Below are positions 33,970-46,335 of a stretch of 64,000 nt of DNA, piece by piece. This stretch comes from Dendrobium chrysotoxum (taxonomy: Eukaryota; Streptophyta; Magnoliopsida; Asparagales; Orchidaceae), in the NCBI GenBank assembly GCA_019925795.1, contig CM034304.1:2480001-2544000 (forward strand). Reading direction: 5' to 3'. Every line of letters starts with the position of its first letter. Position 1 is the first letter of the stretch. Both the position numbers and the translations under genes were made by a program. Under the pieces are notes generated by a model, which saw only the letters and a list, made by a program, of their open reading frames with translations, ran no database searches and had not been told where the DNA came from.

Positions 33970-36900
33970 ACAAGAGTAACCTATTGAAGTGCACTCCATT
34001 TTTTGATTTGATTGAAAAAAATAGTTTTGAAAAGTATGTTTAATTTTCTTTGGGAAATGTTAAATTTCTGTAATTGGAATATTTGAAATTGAACACTTAT
34101 TATGAATGATATATCACCTCGAAAGGTGAACATATCGTTCCCTAATAGGTTCAGATTATAAATATTTGAATTTATCTGATTATCATAGTCAAACTTAAGG
34201 AGAAACAACATATGATCTCAAAAGATCAAAATGATGTTTAATCAACTGTTTGACTATGCTAATCTGAATATGATCATTAATTTCATAATCATAACTATGA
34301 TTATAATTGACATATCTATCTGAAGAAAGAAGATATCAATTATTATTAGTTTGAATATGAAAATAACGATCGCCAATTTTTGTTTTGATTTCCCAAAGAG
34401 AATCAATTAAAGGTTTTGAAAACTTGATTTTGAAATCTGGCCTGGGTTTCTAAATCTCCTACGAGCGCAAGCCCTCGTAGTTAATTACATCGTAGGAAAC
34501 CAAAAAATTTCCTATGAATACTCTCGATTAAAATAGCGATACGAATTTCATTTAAGAATTCAAAGATTGATATCAAAGGAGGTTAAGGACTGGGATTTTT
34601 AATAGGGAATGGTTCAAGATTGAACACTTATTTCTGGAGTCAAAGGAAGAAGGGTATGAGGTGTTTTGAGATTCTGAATCACTTCAGAAACACCTCAAAC
34701 TATCCTAAGTGTTGGGCTTGAATTTGATTAAAAGATATTTTAATTTGAATGATCAATTTTATTAGGAAGTGGGAATTAGATTTCCGGAAAATTGAGGTCT
34801 TAAGATTGAACATTTGCCTCAGAACCTAAGTCTAAAATGGGTACTGAGAATCAGTGACCCGGATCCTAGCTAATGCAATGCAATCTGGACTTACCCCGGC
34901 CTAGATTGGGGAGCCAGCTAAACCACCTAAACGCTTTTAAAATCATGAGTCAAAGTCTTTAAATGTAGAGTGGTTAAGGACATTGATTAAGATTAGTTTA
35001 AAGAATTGGGGTCGACATCTAGAGCAAATCCTAATTGACCTCTTAACATATGTTGGGTTAAATGCTTAAGCTAGAAATGCAATTAAAGATCTAGACTCAA
35101 TTTTTAATTTGTTACTAATGCAATGCATGCTAGTTGACTCGATGAAATGCTTAAATCAAAATATAGCAGTTTTAAAATCAGGCTTAAAAATAGGTTTTAT
35201 CCTAGAGATTGTACAACATCCCCTTGGACAGAACTGCACCCTAATAGGTCAGGTGGTCTGCCAGAACCCGCAGGCGGGGAGGTGCCTAACAAGGTAGAGA
35301 AAAGTTTAATATGATGCATAAAAAACTCCCGGCGAGTCCGGGCTTACTTCTTAAAAGCGTTAGAGTTTCTATCTGAGCTTAAATATTTTAATTTTTGTTT
35401 AAGTAGAAAAAAGTTTATGACCGTACCCTCACGAGCCTCCGATCGGGTTCCAGGCTAAATCAAAATCGACATGCAATAGCGCCAAATAAACTACTAAAAG
35501 TATGCGGGTCCTTAATCGCAATCAACATCAAGTAGTCAAATCAACATTTAATTAAATTAATTAAATAAATTCTCAAACTGAAAGTCCATAGGCAAGTGCC
35601 CTTAATAATACAACCCAGGGTCTGCAGTAAAGTAAAGTGGCCGGGTACCACTGACTACAACCCGGATTCTACTCCTAAGACTCAAGTGACTTTGAGATTT
35701 GAGATTCTTCTCATTCTTCACTTCTTCATCTCCTTAGAACTCCTTGGATCGTCGGGTCTGGATATCCAAATGAAAAGAAACTCCCCCTGAATAGGGGTGT
35801 TATCTTTTCTCTTTGGATACTTGAATTTCATCCTAATTTGGATCTCCAAATGGATAGGAACTCTCCCCTAAGGGATGTTCCTTCCTCTTTGGATTCCAAA
35901 TTGGATGTTTAAGTATCTCAATCTCAAATCACTTTAAACATTACAACTCAATTTAAATCAAATTACATCAAATTAAAATTAAAAATCTAGACTTAACAAC
36001 CTACAGGGTTATCCTAATAATCAGTAGTTTATATTTGACATCCCAAGCAGTTATATATTTGAAATTAAAATGCTCAAACCAGCCACACTTGGCCATGCTC
36101 TTTTTGGTTTAAAGGGGGACTTAAGCATGCTTAGCACCTGTGCAATTTAATAATTATGATTTTTGCCCCCTTTAATTTATGCCCTATATGAGCATGGCCA
36201 CCTACATAAGATTAAATTAGTACAAATCGTTCCTAAACTAAGGGTAGATCTAACGTACAATTAATCAACTCAGAGTGCAGTAAATAAATAAACAATCACA
36301 TCAACATCAATTACTTAAATCTAGCAACCAGCATGCAATGAAAACCACGGAAAACCCGGCACACGCAAGTAGCAGAAAAGTAAACACCGGCCTAACTTAA
36401 GACTAAAGTTTGTTATCCTAGAAAACCATCTAAAGTGTGTGAGGTAGGCTGTGTGGCTTTGATATGTCCTAAATAGGATGATTTGATTGAAGTTGTTTAA
36501 AGTTATAGTTGGTTGAAGGCTTAAGGGAAGATTTAATTTGAATTTAAATATTAGTGACTTGAAATTGATTTTTAAATTTGATTTTACTTGTTTGTTGGAT
36601 ATCACCTTTGTTTCACACCGAGGCCGTGAAGTTTATTTCACCTTCCTTGGGGCTAATTTAATAGCTTCGTAGGCCTGGGTTACCTAGTGGTACCCGATAT
36701 AATTAAATGATTTGAGTTTGATTAAGGTTTAAAGGTTGATTAATTTTAATTAGAATTAGTTGGTTGCTGGTTTTAATGTTGATTTAAGATTTTCTGGAAT
36801 TTTGAATGATTTATTGAATTTTGGAATTTTCTGGATTTTTTTTTAATCATTTAATTAAGGGGTTAAAAATTGACTTTTTGATTTAAAGGGTTTTCTGGAA

Positions 36901-37949
36901 AGTTAATATTTTATTAAAATACTAGACCTTAATACAATCAGTTAGACAGTAAGTATGCTGAAATTGGATTTTTCTAGATTTTATTATGAAGGTTTAAAGT
37001 TTTGACTTAAATTTGAACTAAGTTTGACCAAAAGTTGACTTTTTCAAAATTAATTGATTTCTGGAAACTTAACATTTTTAATAAATATTAGAGCTTAATA
37101 TGAATTGTATGCCTTTGAGTTTGCTCAATTTGGAGTTCATTTGAATTAGTTATGAATTTTTGAAATTTTGACTATTTATTGAATTTTCAAAATTGTTTAA
37201 TTAGAGATCCTTTTTGTGATTTGGATCCAAATGATCTCCAAACTCCTTGAAATCAACTCCAAAGGTCAGGAATGACCTAAGGAGTGATTTCCAAGTGTTT
37301 GGAAATTTTTTGGAATTTTTAATTATTTTTAATTAATTAAATTAATTAAATTTCAGATTTCAATTAAACTTAAATTAAACTCAATTTTAAAACCCAGTCA
37401 AGGGGCTTTTATTTTTCATTGATTAAGGGTTTGATTCTAGTCAGTTTGAGGGGTTAATTGTAATTTTTGGATTTAATCTTGATTTATTATAATTTTTGGA
37501 AGGTTTTAAGGCTTAATTAAGGTTTAAACTTGATTAGGTTAATTAGGGGGCTTAATGATCTCAAAAGTCAGTGGGAAATTTTCCTAGGGCTGAGGGTGTC
37601 ACTATGTTCAAATGGTTTGAGTTTCAAATCAATTGGAATTGAATCCTAATTATTAGAATTTTTCTAAGTTTTCTAAATGAGTCCTTAATTGTTGTCCTTA
37701 ATGATACTATGTTAATTGGGTTCAAATCAAGGTTTTACTAACCCTCAATATAACATATGCATGATAAATATACATATAAACACAATCAATCCTATGTCTA
37801 AGAGAGCCTTAAACTAAGTGGTGTGTGCATGTCCTTAAACATTCATAGATTAATACTTAATTAAATGTGAACAATAACTAGATTAGTGAATGATTAGAGC
37901 ATAACCATTCACTAACACTCCCACAAAATTTCTATTCAAATATGTTGAT

Positions 37950-39640
37950 CTATGTTTAAAATTCCAAAGTAGATCTCTCAGCCTAATGGATTTAAATATA
38001 TAAATATTATTTCAAAATAATTTTAAAGTATATGCTTGACTTATATATAAAGCTATATAAAAACATAGGTTTTGAATCTAAAATATTTAAGATATAACTA
38101 AGGTAAATTCAATAGCTAAATGAGAGATCTACTGATCTATTAAGGTCATTTGAAAATAAGTTTTTAATTTTCAAAATAATTGGCTTAATATTTAATTAGA
38201 TATTAATTAAATATTAAAATAATTAAGTAATTAAAATAAGTTATAATTAATCAAGTTTTGATCTCTGAATTTGATTTCAAATTAAAGTGCTTAATTTGCT
38301 GAAAATTTTGATATATTACACTTAATTTTCTGATTTAAAATGAATTTCTTATGAATTTTTGAAGTTTAAACCAATTAAAATGGATTTTTAAATAATTTCA
38401 AATTAATTAATGGTTAAAAATAATTTGAAAATTAATTAATTTAAATCTTGAGAATTTTCTGGAATTTCAAAATTATTAATATATATATATACTAATTTTT
38501 AAAAATATTTAAATTGTTAATTATTAATTAATATTAATTAATAATTAAATATTTAATTAATGGAAACATAAGATATAGCTTAAATTAATTTAATTTCAAA
38601 ATTAACATAATTTAAAAGAAAAATAATTAATTAATTATTTAATATTAATTAATTAAATCATTGAAAGTTAATTGATTATTTATTAAAATATTTAAAATCA
38701 TTAAAATAATATTAAATAAATCAACATTAATTGAGATTTTAAAATCATTTAATATTTAACTAAAATTATAAAATATTTAATATTAAATAATTCAATTATT
38801 AATTAAGATTATGAATCATTTAATATTAAAAAAAGTATTTAATATAAATTAAAACATTAAATAACTTAATATTAATTAAAATTTTAAAGTTCATTAATGT
38901 TAATTAATATTATAAAGTATTTAATATAAATAAAAAAGAAATAAATAAATTAATTATTAATTAAAGTTGTGAGTTATTTAAAATAATTAATGTTTAATAA
39001 TTAATATTTAATAATTAATATTTAAGTAAAATATTTAATATTTTCAAAGTTAATTATTAATTTATAATAATTAATATTTAAGATTAATATAGTTTTAAAA
39101 TACAATTATAAAATTAGATTAATAATGATTTTTAAATTAAGAAGATTTAATTTTAATTTTTTTTTTTTTAAAAAAAATTCACTGATTCCTTTTTAAATAA
39201 TTCAAAATAAAATTTTAAATATTTGAAAAATATTTGAAATTATATTAATTAGATAACAATTAAATGTTAATGAATTTAAATTGTTTAATATATTTAAATA
39301 AAATATCTTAAATAAAATTTACTTATAAAATAAAATATTTTAAATATAGTATTTAAATATTTAAAGTATTTAAAAAAAAATTTAGTAAAATATTTAAATT
39401 GATATACATAATTAATGTTATTTAAATATTTAAAGATTAAAAGTTTTTAAAATTAATTAATTAATTATATATATATATATATATAATGAAAATAATTTTT
39501 AATCTTAAACTAAAAATTTTAGAATTTTAAATTATATATATATATAGAATTATAAATTTTTTTTTTAAGAAATTTAAATTTAAAATAATTTTAAATTAAT
39601 TTTTAATTAATAAAAATAAAAATTAAAAAAAAAAACTTAG
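37950..39640. repeat. Extremely AT-rich low-complexity stretch in LongLTR3
   Basis: Almost only A and T, dominated by AATTAAT and TTTAAA words. TA microsatellites lie near 38479-38490, 39466-39485 and 39531-39546. There is no reading frame. LongLTR2 lacks a comparable block, so it looks like local expansion. Confidence 0.8.
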
Positions 39641-40060
39641 GATGCCACGTGTCGGCATCTAAAAGGCGGGTCAAAGTCGCATGGCGGCTGAGTGGGACAG
39701 GTGGCGGGGTCTGATTCGCGAGCTCAGAACCGCGGCGGCGCCTGACTTTTAGAGCCACTTAACCACGTCAGCGCGAGTAACGAGCCGTCGGATCAAACCG
39801 TGGAGGGAACCAACGGCTGAGATTGAATCTCGCAGTTTGATCTCGCGGAGAGCGAACAGACGGCGAGCATTCGATCCCGCAATTCGAATTCAAGGGTCTA
39901 GATGGCGTCGAACGGGATTCAGGGCGCGGGATCTGATCCACTTTCGAACGAACGCGCAGAAGGACCAAATCCGAACCGTTGGTCGTAAGATCAACGGTTC
40001 AAATTTGCCGTAACACAAGGGTTACGTAAACTTAGCCCTAATGTGTTTTTGAGCTCGTTT
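39640..40060. promoter_or_regulatory. CpG-rich island in LongLTR3, possible U3 regulatory core
   Basis: Sharp change from AT-rich to GC-rich with many CG dinucleotides. It contains a G-box-like CCACGTGTCGG (39652-39662) and the inverted repeat at 39974-39999 with arms AACCGTTG and CAACGGTT (Myb-type core). AACGGCTGAGATTG lies at about 39812-39825 and shares 13 bases with the SireA ORF3 upstream region. Regulatory function is inference. Confidence 0.45.
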
Positions 40061-41109
40061 GTTCGACCCGATGAACCAAATACAATGAAATTTTAAACTT
40101 AGATTCAAGAGGTGAACATAAATCGTGTGGAAGCTTTGGTTTAGCTTAAAATGAACTTAATCAAAAGTTATTTGATCCTAAGCTAAGTGACCTAGGGCTA
40201 GAGTTTTTAGGAATTTTTACCGTTGGATTTACGAGAGAATGGATTGGTTGCACTTGTGGACTGTCCACGCTCACTTTGCTAGTTGAAATCCCAGCTCAAA
40301 ACGTCCTGGATCGTCTTCTATAGGACTTAGACGTAATAAGCCTTAGTTCGCCAGGATCTGCTCGCCGGTGAGCTTTGACCGGTGGGGCTTTATTCAGGAA
40401 AGCTGGGAAAACTCCTGGAGGACTCAATGGAATAGGGGCTTGGGTTAGAGAAGCTGAGGATTAGTGAGAGAGTGATAAAGATAGAATGAGAGCTCAAAAT
40501 AGGGTATTGCCCTATTCAAACATTCTCAGATCAATTGAATGGCTAGGATGGCTTTGTCTCTATTCCTTGATGTTTGACAGCTGGCTAGGAGTTGTTAGGG
40601 GCAGGGGAATCAAGGACATCAAAGGACATCCCATGTGTAAAGGGATTGTCCTTGGCTAAACAACTTGGGACCACTTGAGCTACTTAAGCTCTAATTTAAG
40701 GCTTAATCTCAGCTTAAGAGCCTTCCAGAAAGTCTTAAAGATTGCTGAAATGGTTTGGGTTAACATTGATTAGCTTAAGGAGTTGATTTGACCAATCTCA
40801 AGAGACTTGTTGACTAGTTTGACTGGTCAACAGTCAACTTAATTGCCTAGGTGGCATGGAGGAGTCTTCAATGCTGATTGGATAAATTGGAAGAGATTTA
40901 ATGTTGTGTATTTGAAGTTTGAATGGATTAGAGATGTGTATGTGATTAAGGGTTTGACCATGGGTTGAAGTTTGACCAAGTCATGTTCAATGTGATTGGA
41001 CTTAAGATGGGTTTAAAAATATTTAAGGCATTGATTGATATAGGTTTGAAGATTTGAAAGGCTTCAGATGAATGTTTAAAAGAATTTGACCCAAATGGGT
41101 TACATTTGA

Positions 41110-41960
41110 TTGAACTTGGACTCAGTTGACCAAGTCAACTGTTGACTAGGTCAAGGGTCCAATCAGGTCTAAATCATTAAAGGATATGGCCAGGGGAGTT
41201 TGACAGGGTTTTGAATACATTTGGGGTGTGATTTGAAGTAGGGAAGCTTAAGGATTGAACTGGTCAACCTAAGTTGACTTGGTCAACCAGGTTGACCCAG
41301 GGTCAAGATTTGGACTGAGTCAATTTCAAATGGTATTTGAAGTCTAATAGGAGTGGTTTGAGGGTTTAAATAGGTCACTTGGGGCAAATCACCTATTTAG
41401 GCCTTTAATGGGCTTAATGGGTCAACTGGGTTGACTTGGTCAACCAAGTTGACCTAGGGTCAGGGATTTGGTCCAACCAGTTCAGAATGACATTCTGAGT
41501 CTGCTGGTGGTAGTCTCAAGGTCTGAAGAGGTCATTTGGTCAAAATGACCTATTTGGGCCCTTAATGGCCCTTTTAGGTCAACCCTGGTTGACTTGGTCA
41601 ACCAGGTGGGTCCAGGGTCTGGAAATGGGTTCAACAGATTTGAAATGACATTTGGAGACCAATGGAGGTGGTCCCAAGGTCAGAGGAGGTCATTTGGTCA
41701 GAATGACCTGTTTTGACCCTAAAGGGGCCTTCTAGGTCAACTTGGTTGACTTGGTCAATCAGGTTGACCCAGGGGCTGGTTCTGAATCCAATGGGTTTGG
41801 TTTGACATTTGAAACTTGCTGGAAGTGACTGCATTTGATTTGGAGGTCATTTGATCAAAGTGACTATTCACACCCCATAGGGGCATTTTAGTCATTTTGA
41901 CCCCTGGTCAACTAGGGGTCGAATTGAGTCCAACAAAATACAATTTAATGCTCAATGGGT
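41110..41960. repeat. Tandem repeat of about 157 bp carrying W-box palindromes, in LongLTR3
   Basis: TTGACTTGGTCAA starts at 41274, 41430, 41589 and 41747, spacing 156-159 bp, with weaker units before and after. Each unit holds GGTCAACC-A-GGTTGACC or a variant (41281-41297 perfect; 41438-41454; 41753-41769; one arm lost at 41596-41612). A second element, AGGTCATTTGGTCA-like, follows in each unit. LongLTR4 has the same palindrome and period in the opposite window orientation. Confidence 0.85.
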
Positions 41961-42409
41961 CGTAATCAAGGGTCTGGAGGTGATTGGAGGCTTTGGAGAA
42001 AGCTCCAGGGTCAAAATCCACTGGGTGGTAGGTCCAGTGGCATAGACTGTAAATATTTGAAGGTTTTACAGCCTTTGCATTTCAATTCAATTTCTGGGGT
42101 TAGAGATCTCATAATGAGCTCAAATTTGGAGGGTTACCTCTAGGGACATGTCACATCAGTGTGGAACTGATAGATCTTGAATTAGAGGTCATTTGATAGG
42201 GTTTTGAAATGTTCAAAGATTTGCTGGAAAAGGCTTTTAGGACTTAGACCTTTAACCTTGGATTTGAATCTGGAAATCTGGTTTTGAATTGGATTTTGAG
42301 CTTGAATGATATGATTTGAATTAAGTTTAGATTGAATTGAAGCTTGGATTGATTTAGAGGAATCCTAAGGTTTAGAATAGGTCCTAGGGTCCAAATCAGC
42401 TTAAGGAAA

Positions 42410-42600
42410 TCCTAGGGTCTAGAGTAGATCATATGATCTAGAATCAGGTAGAATCCTAGGGTCTAGAATAGATCCTAGGGTCTGAAGTCTAAGAGAATCC
42501 TAGGGTCTAAGAGAATCATATGATCTAGAGTCAGGTAGAATCCTAGGGTCTATAATAGATCCTGGGGTCTAAAGTCTAGGAGAATCCTAGAATCTAGATT
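42410..42600. repeat. Short tandem repeat rich in CCTAGGGTCT, period 87 bp
   Basis: ATCATATGATCTAGA-type units start at 42428 and 42515 (87 bp apart). Between and beyond them are several AGAATCCTAGGGTCTA words from about 42360 to 42720. It lies at the start of LongLTR3 on the element strand and is absent from LongLTR4 at the same place. Confidence 0.75.
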
Positions 42601-42772
42601 TGTCTTAAATTGTATTGATCTGGGGTCAGGATTGATTTGAATTTGGATTGATCTTAAAGTCTGGATTGATCTAAGATCAGATTGATCCTAGGGTTAAGAT
42701 TGATCCTAAGGATTGGAAAGATCCTAAGGTCTGGATTGGTCCTACTGAGCTCATACAAAAATGAGGTCAACA

Positions 42773-42906
42773 AGGCTCGTGTGTGTCCAATTGAAGTGCA
42801 CTCCATTTATTAAGAAAGTATTCATTTTCACTTTTCCTAACTCCTAGTTCAACTAATATTTCATGCTCTTTGTTATTTAATTCTACTGTAAGTGACTTTA
42901 GTTCAT
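42773..42906. repeat. 134-bp direct repeat, right copy
   Basis: Copy of 33836-33969. It starts directly at the LongLTR3 border with AGGCT, which also begins the left copy. Confidence 0.9.
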
Positions 42907-43644
42907 TGAATGCTTTTTTTAAATCAAGATGCACATCTTTAAAGAAATTAAGTGATTTTGTTATCTTAATATGCTTCTTATGTAAATCATTAAACTTTCT
43001 AATAAAAATGGAAGTAATGAGAGAGCCCAATAAACTATTAATAAATATACATTAAAGTCTTTGGATTCATAGATTGTAACAACTTTAGCATCAAAACTAT
43101 CAAGTAAGTAACACAATATCATATTAACCTTTTTCAAAATTAGTGGTTCCCTTCTTAAAGCTTGCAATGATGTCGCTATTTTCATAAACCTAGTGTACAG
43201 GTCTGATTAGAGTTTGCAAGGTTTTATGTGAAGAAGTGTTTATTCAAGCAATAATCAATTTAATCGAGATTATTTGACCTTATTTATACCTTCATAAGTA
43301 ATGCATAGTCTATCCTAGATATCCTTACTAGTAGTGCAAGCAGAAATACGCATATAATCCTCAAATTTTAAGTATAGAAAAAGTAATGTGCATATTTCAC
43401 ACTTAGTTTAGCAAGATCCCAATCCTCTAAAGTCCATTCAGTAAATGGTATTTCATTTTTAACACCATTAACAATGCGAAAAGGAGTAGAATATCTATTT
43501 TATTATATGCCACAGTCTAAAGTCAATCAATTATAAAAATTTAGACATACAAAATTTTCAAAAATCAAATGAGATATTATAAAATAATGGTGGATGAGTT
43601 ATAGAATAACAATCAATAATATTTCTATTCCCAAAGTGTGCCAT
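42773..43644 (-). pseudogene. SireC gag N-terminal part, decayed
   Basis: It starts at ATG 43644 (MAHFGNRNI), the conserved Sirevirus gag start. Frames 43185-42961 and 43030-42767 continue with ATSLQALRREP, MILCYLLDSFDAKVVTIYES and a heptad-rich coiled-coil segment (IFIRKFNDLHKKHIKITKSL). The zinc-knuckle part between them has been lost. LongLTR3 separates this piece from its continuation at 33969. Confidence 0.8.
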
Positions 43645-43682
43645 GGATCTTTCCTCAAGGTTTTTAAACCACTAATTTTGAG

Positions 43683-43700
43683 AACCACTTTGACACCAAT
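43683..43700 (-). other. SireC primer binding site, degenerate
   Basis: The element strand reads TTGGTGTCAAAGTGG after the LTR end, two or three changes from the TGGTATCAGAG-type site. Confidence 0.75.
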
Positions 43701-44678
43701 TGAAAGTTCAATTTATGGTTGTTAAACTACTTGAACTATGATGAAACACTAGGATAAGGGTGAATTAGTGTTTTAAAGTTTTCCTTTTTCAAAATTCTCC
43801 TTTTAGAAAATTTTAAACTAAATTAACAATCATAAAATTTAAACTTAGGTTTTTAATTTGGATGCAAAAAATAAACATTTATAGTTTTTTATTTTGATTT
43901 TATGGAAAAAGAAATTTTTTCTTTCTTTTCAGATTTTATATTTTTTTCTTTACTAATGAAAGCTAGAACAAGAATAATCATAAAGTTTTTGTATCACATG
44001 AATATCAATTTTCAGGACATATTTTCATAAGTAAAGTGAAGAAATTAAAATATTGAAATTAAAAATTTTATAATAATTCTGTCAACTTGACCTATGTCCA
44101 TTTCTTGGAGTCCTCCTCTCTAGGTATTACACTGAAACTCTTTAGTGTGACTCCTTTTACCATGACAACAAAGTGAAGAAGCCCTCACAAAAATCACTTT
44201 CACCTTTCTCGGTGCGGTGGAGTAGTCGAATCCTTTTCATATTGCATGGTGTGACAGAGTAGCCGAACTTCTTTCACCTTCCTCGGTACTGTGGAGTAGC
44301 TTGTAAACTTTTGACATGAAGAGGTTCTTGCTGATGTTTCCCTCAAGAAAATTTTTGACTCAAAGTGGAAGAAGATGGATGTTGGCCAGAGTAACCATGT
44401 TTAGAATCTCTCTCACCCTCCATTGATCCGACAAGACTGTTCTCCCTCTCACAACTACACTTCTTTCTCTCCTTAACTCAATACCCTCTCTTTAAACCCT
44501 TGCTTACAGAAGAGACTCACCCCTTGACTAGCAAAGTCTATTAAATGAAATAAGAGGTATTTAAATAGTAGGATCCAAGAAAACCCAAATTTTTAATTTA
44601 ATTATCACTTTTCATACAATATGGTCTAGATCATACAATATGATTAATTCAGATATCCTTATGTAGTACTGTATGATG

Positions 44679-44701
44679 AATAGTTTATAGGACGATTAGT
44701 T
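44679..44701. repeat. LINEb target-site duplication, left copy
   Basis: 23 bp that match 50729-50751 at 20 positions. It directly abuts the T-run that marks the LINE 3' tail. Confidence 0.9.
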
Positions 44702-44739
44702 TTTTTTTAAAATTGCAAATAGCATTAGAAAAAAGAGAA

Positions 44740-45479
44740 GCCTATTACAAACTACTAAAAGAAAGAAATTCTATCACATTCCTCCTTTAACAAGAAAATA
44801 AAAGGAGGAATATTATTAGAAGTAGCATCATCCCAAAAAAAAAATACTAAACAAAGCAAGGTTAGCACACAAATCAGCTAACTTCTTAGAACCCCTAGTT
44901 GAAAATTGAAATAAGACTTGCTTAAAACCCATCAAAAACAACAATTCCTTCAAATAAAATTCATCATTCTTCCAATTAGCTTTATTCAAAGAGCATTTAA
45001 GTAACTTGATAATATTAAAATTATCACCTTCAATAATAATTCCTTTGTCTTTAAACCTCTAAGCATGCAAAACTTCCTTCAAAGAATGAATAGCCAATAA
45101 CTCCAATTGAGCTATATCCATTGCAAGAGCTGAAATCGAAAGCCATCAGGAATCTACCTTCATGATCTCTAAAAACTCCACCAATTCCTACTTTAATTGA
45201 CCTTAACAATGATGCATCAATGTTAACTTTGATCCATTTGGGAGGAGGAGGGTGCCAAAAATTGAAAAATATCTTTGAAGGCTGATTAACACCACAGTTT
45301 TTTGAATTGGTATTTATTTGAAATGAATTCGTTGCAAAAGAAACAACATTTGTAGGTATACAAACTGAACTATCTTCAATACCTACATGCTTAACTTTGT
45401 TCCTACTCTTCCATGAAAAGAAAACTGAGGTATAATATATATTTGTAATATAAGGATTAACATTAGATAACCTCTCCAA
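44740..45479 (-). pseudogene. LINEb RNase H domain
   Basis: The frame 45479-45051 (142 codons) has FFSWKSRNKVKHVGIED, then PPPPKWIKVNIDASLLRS with the first catalytic Asp, and GIGGVFRDHEGRFLMAFDFS. Downstream in another frame lie GIIIEGDNFNIIKLL and KKLADLCANLAL to the end near 44745. Domain order and motifs match LINEa (2998-2501). The domain adds RNase H activity to plant L1 ORF2. This copy is split by a stop near 45051. Confidence 0.85.
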
Positions 45480-46335
45480 ATAATGAACACATTCAACTAA
45501 TAAAGAGAAGAATGGAACTCAAAATCCCCATTTATTTAGAAAGTTTATAACTTGATAACCTTCAAACATTCAACTGCAATATGATCCAAATTTTTTATTC
45601 AAATATAACCTCTCAGAAAAACATTATAATCCAAGAATCTTCTTTGCAAAAGAAACCCATTTGTTAGAAAATCATTTCTAATTAAACGCCATCAAAATAC
45701 TTCAACACGAGGATTTAGCTTCAATTTTTCATCCAACTCCAGTAGTTATCTTCCACTTGTTCTTCCAATGCAGCATCAGTTGCCAATGCAACGATAGATT
45801 TCCCAAAACTTTTCAAAATTAGGTCAAGTTGATCGGACAATGAATCAGGAAAAATTTGAACATGTTGAATAAGATTAACCAACTGCTCTCCAGAAATATT
45901 ATATAGTTGAGAAAATTCTTAGTTTCCTTCTAAAATAAGACTATCAATTGAATTCCCAACATCATTCAAATTTGTTATAAATGTTGGCCATCTATCAATT
46001 CTTCTATCAAGAATCCATACTTCCTACAATATATTAATATATGAACATGTAGAATCTCACCATCGTACAATTGGATGAAGAAACTTCACACCATTAATAA
46101 GAATTTTCCACATAGCAAAACTTTTGCTTTTTACATCAGAATTCTAAATATCTTTACCAAATTTAGCAATCAGATTTCTAGTAAGAAGTGACTTTGACAT
46201 GAGAATCAAATTCCAAGCAAATTTGGCACGCAAAAGTCCCACTTTCAATATAATTGAATGAAGTCCACATCTCCTACTATTTTTTGACCAACAGAGAACA
46301 TCCCATACATTGTAATGAAGGACTTGTTTACCATT
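45480..46335 (-). pseudogene. LINEb region between RT and RNase H (zf-RVT-like), heavily decayed
   Basis: No frame longer than about 60 codons, but alignment of order and short words with LINEa 3916-3032 shows the same region (for example around 46060-45940, matching the TWILDKSINKWPTIV part of LINEa). The Cys/His cluster is not readable. Confidence 0.6.

Larger units (their letters stand above)
34004..42772 (-). repeat. LongLTR3, solo LTR of about 8.8 kb
   Basis: On the minus strand it starts TGTTGACCTCATTTTTG at 42772 and ends AATCAAATCA at 34004, so it has TG..CA ends. No primer site, polypurine tract or coding region flanks it, so it reads as a solo LTR. Blocks shared with LongLTR1 and LongLTR2 lie at 36608-36690, 37205-37300, 35270-35285 and 34640-34700. 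The first 1.6 kb resembles LongLTR4. In plus-strand order it holds unique sequence, an AT-rich stretch (37950-39640), a CpG-rich island (39640-40060), tandem palindromes (41110-41960) and a short tandem repeat (42410-42600). Confidence 0.65.

Noticed and set aside
36321..36605. 94-codon minus-strand frame and other frames of 60-80 codons in LongLTR3
   Set aside because: No protein motif, not conserved in LongLTR1 or LongLTR2 and of a length expected by chance.
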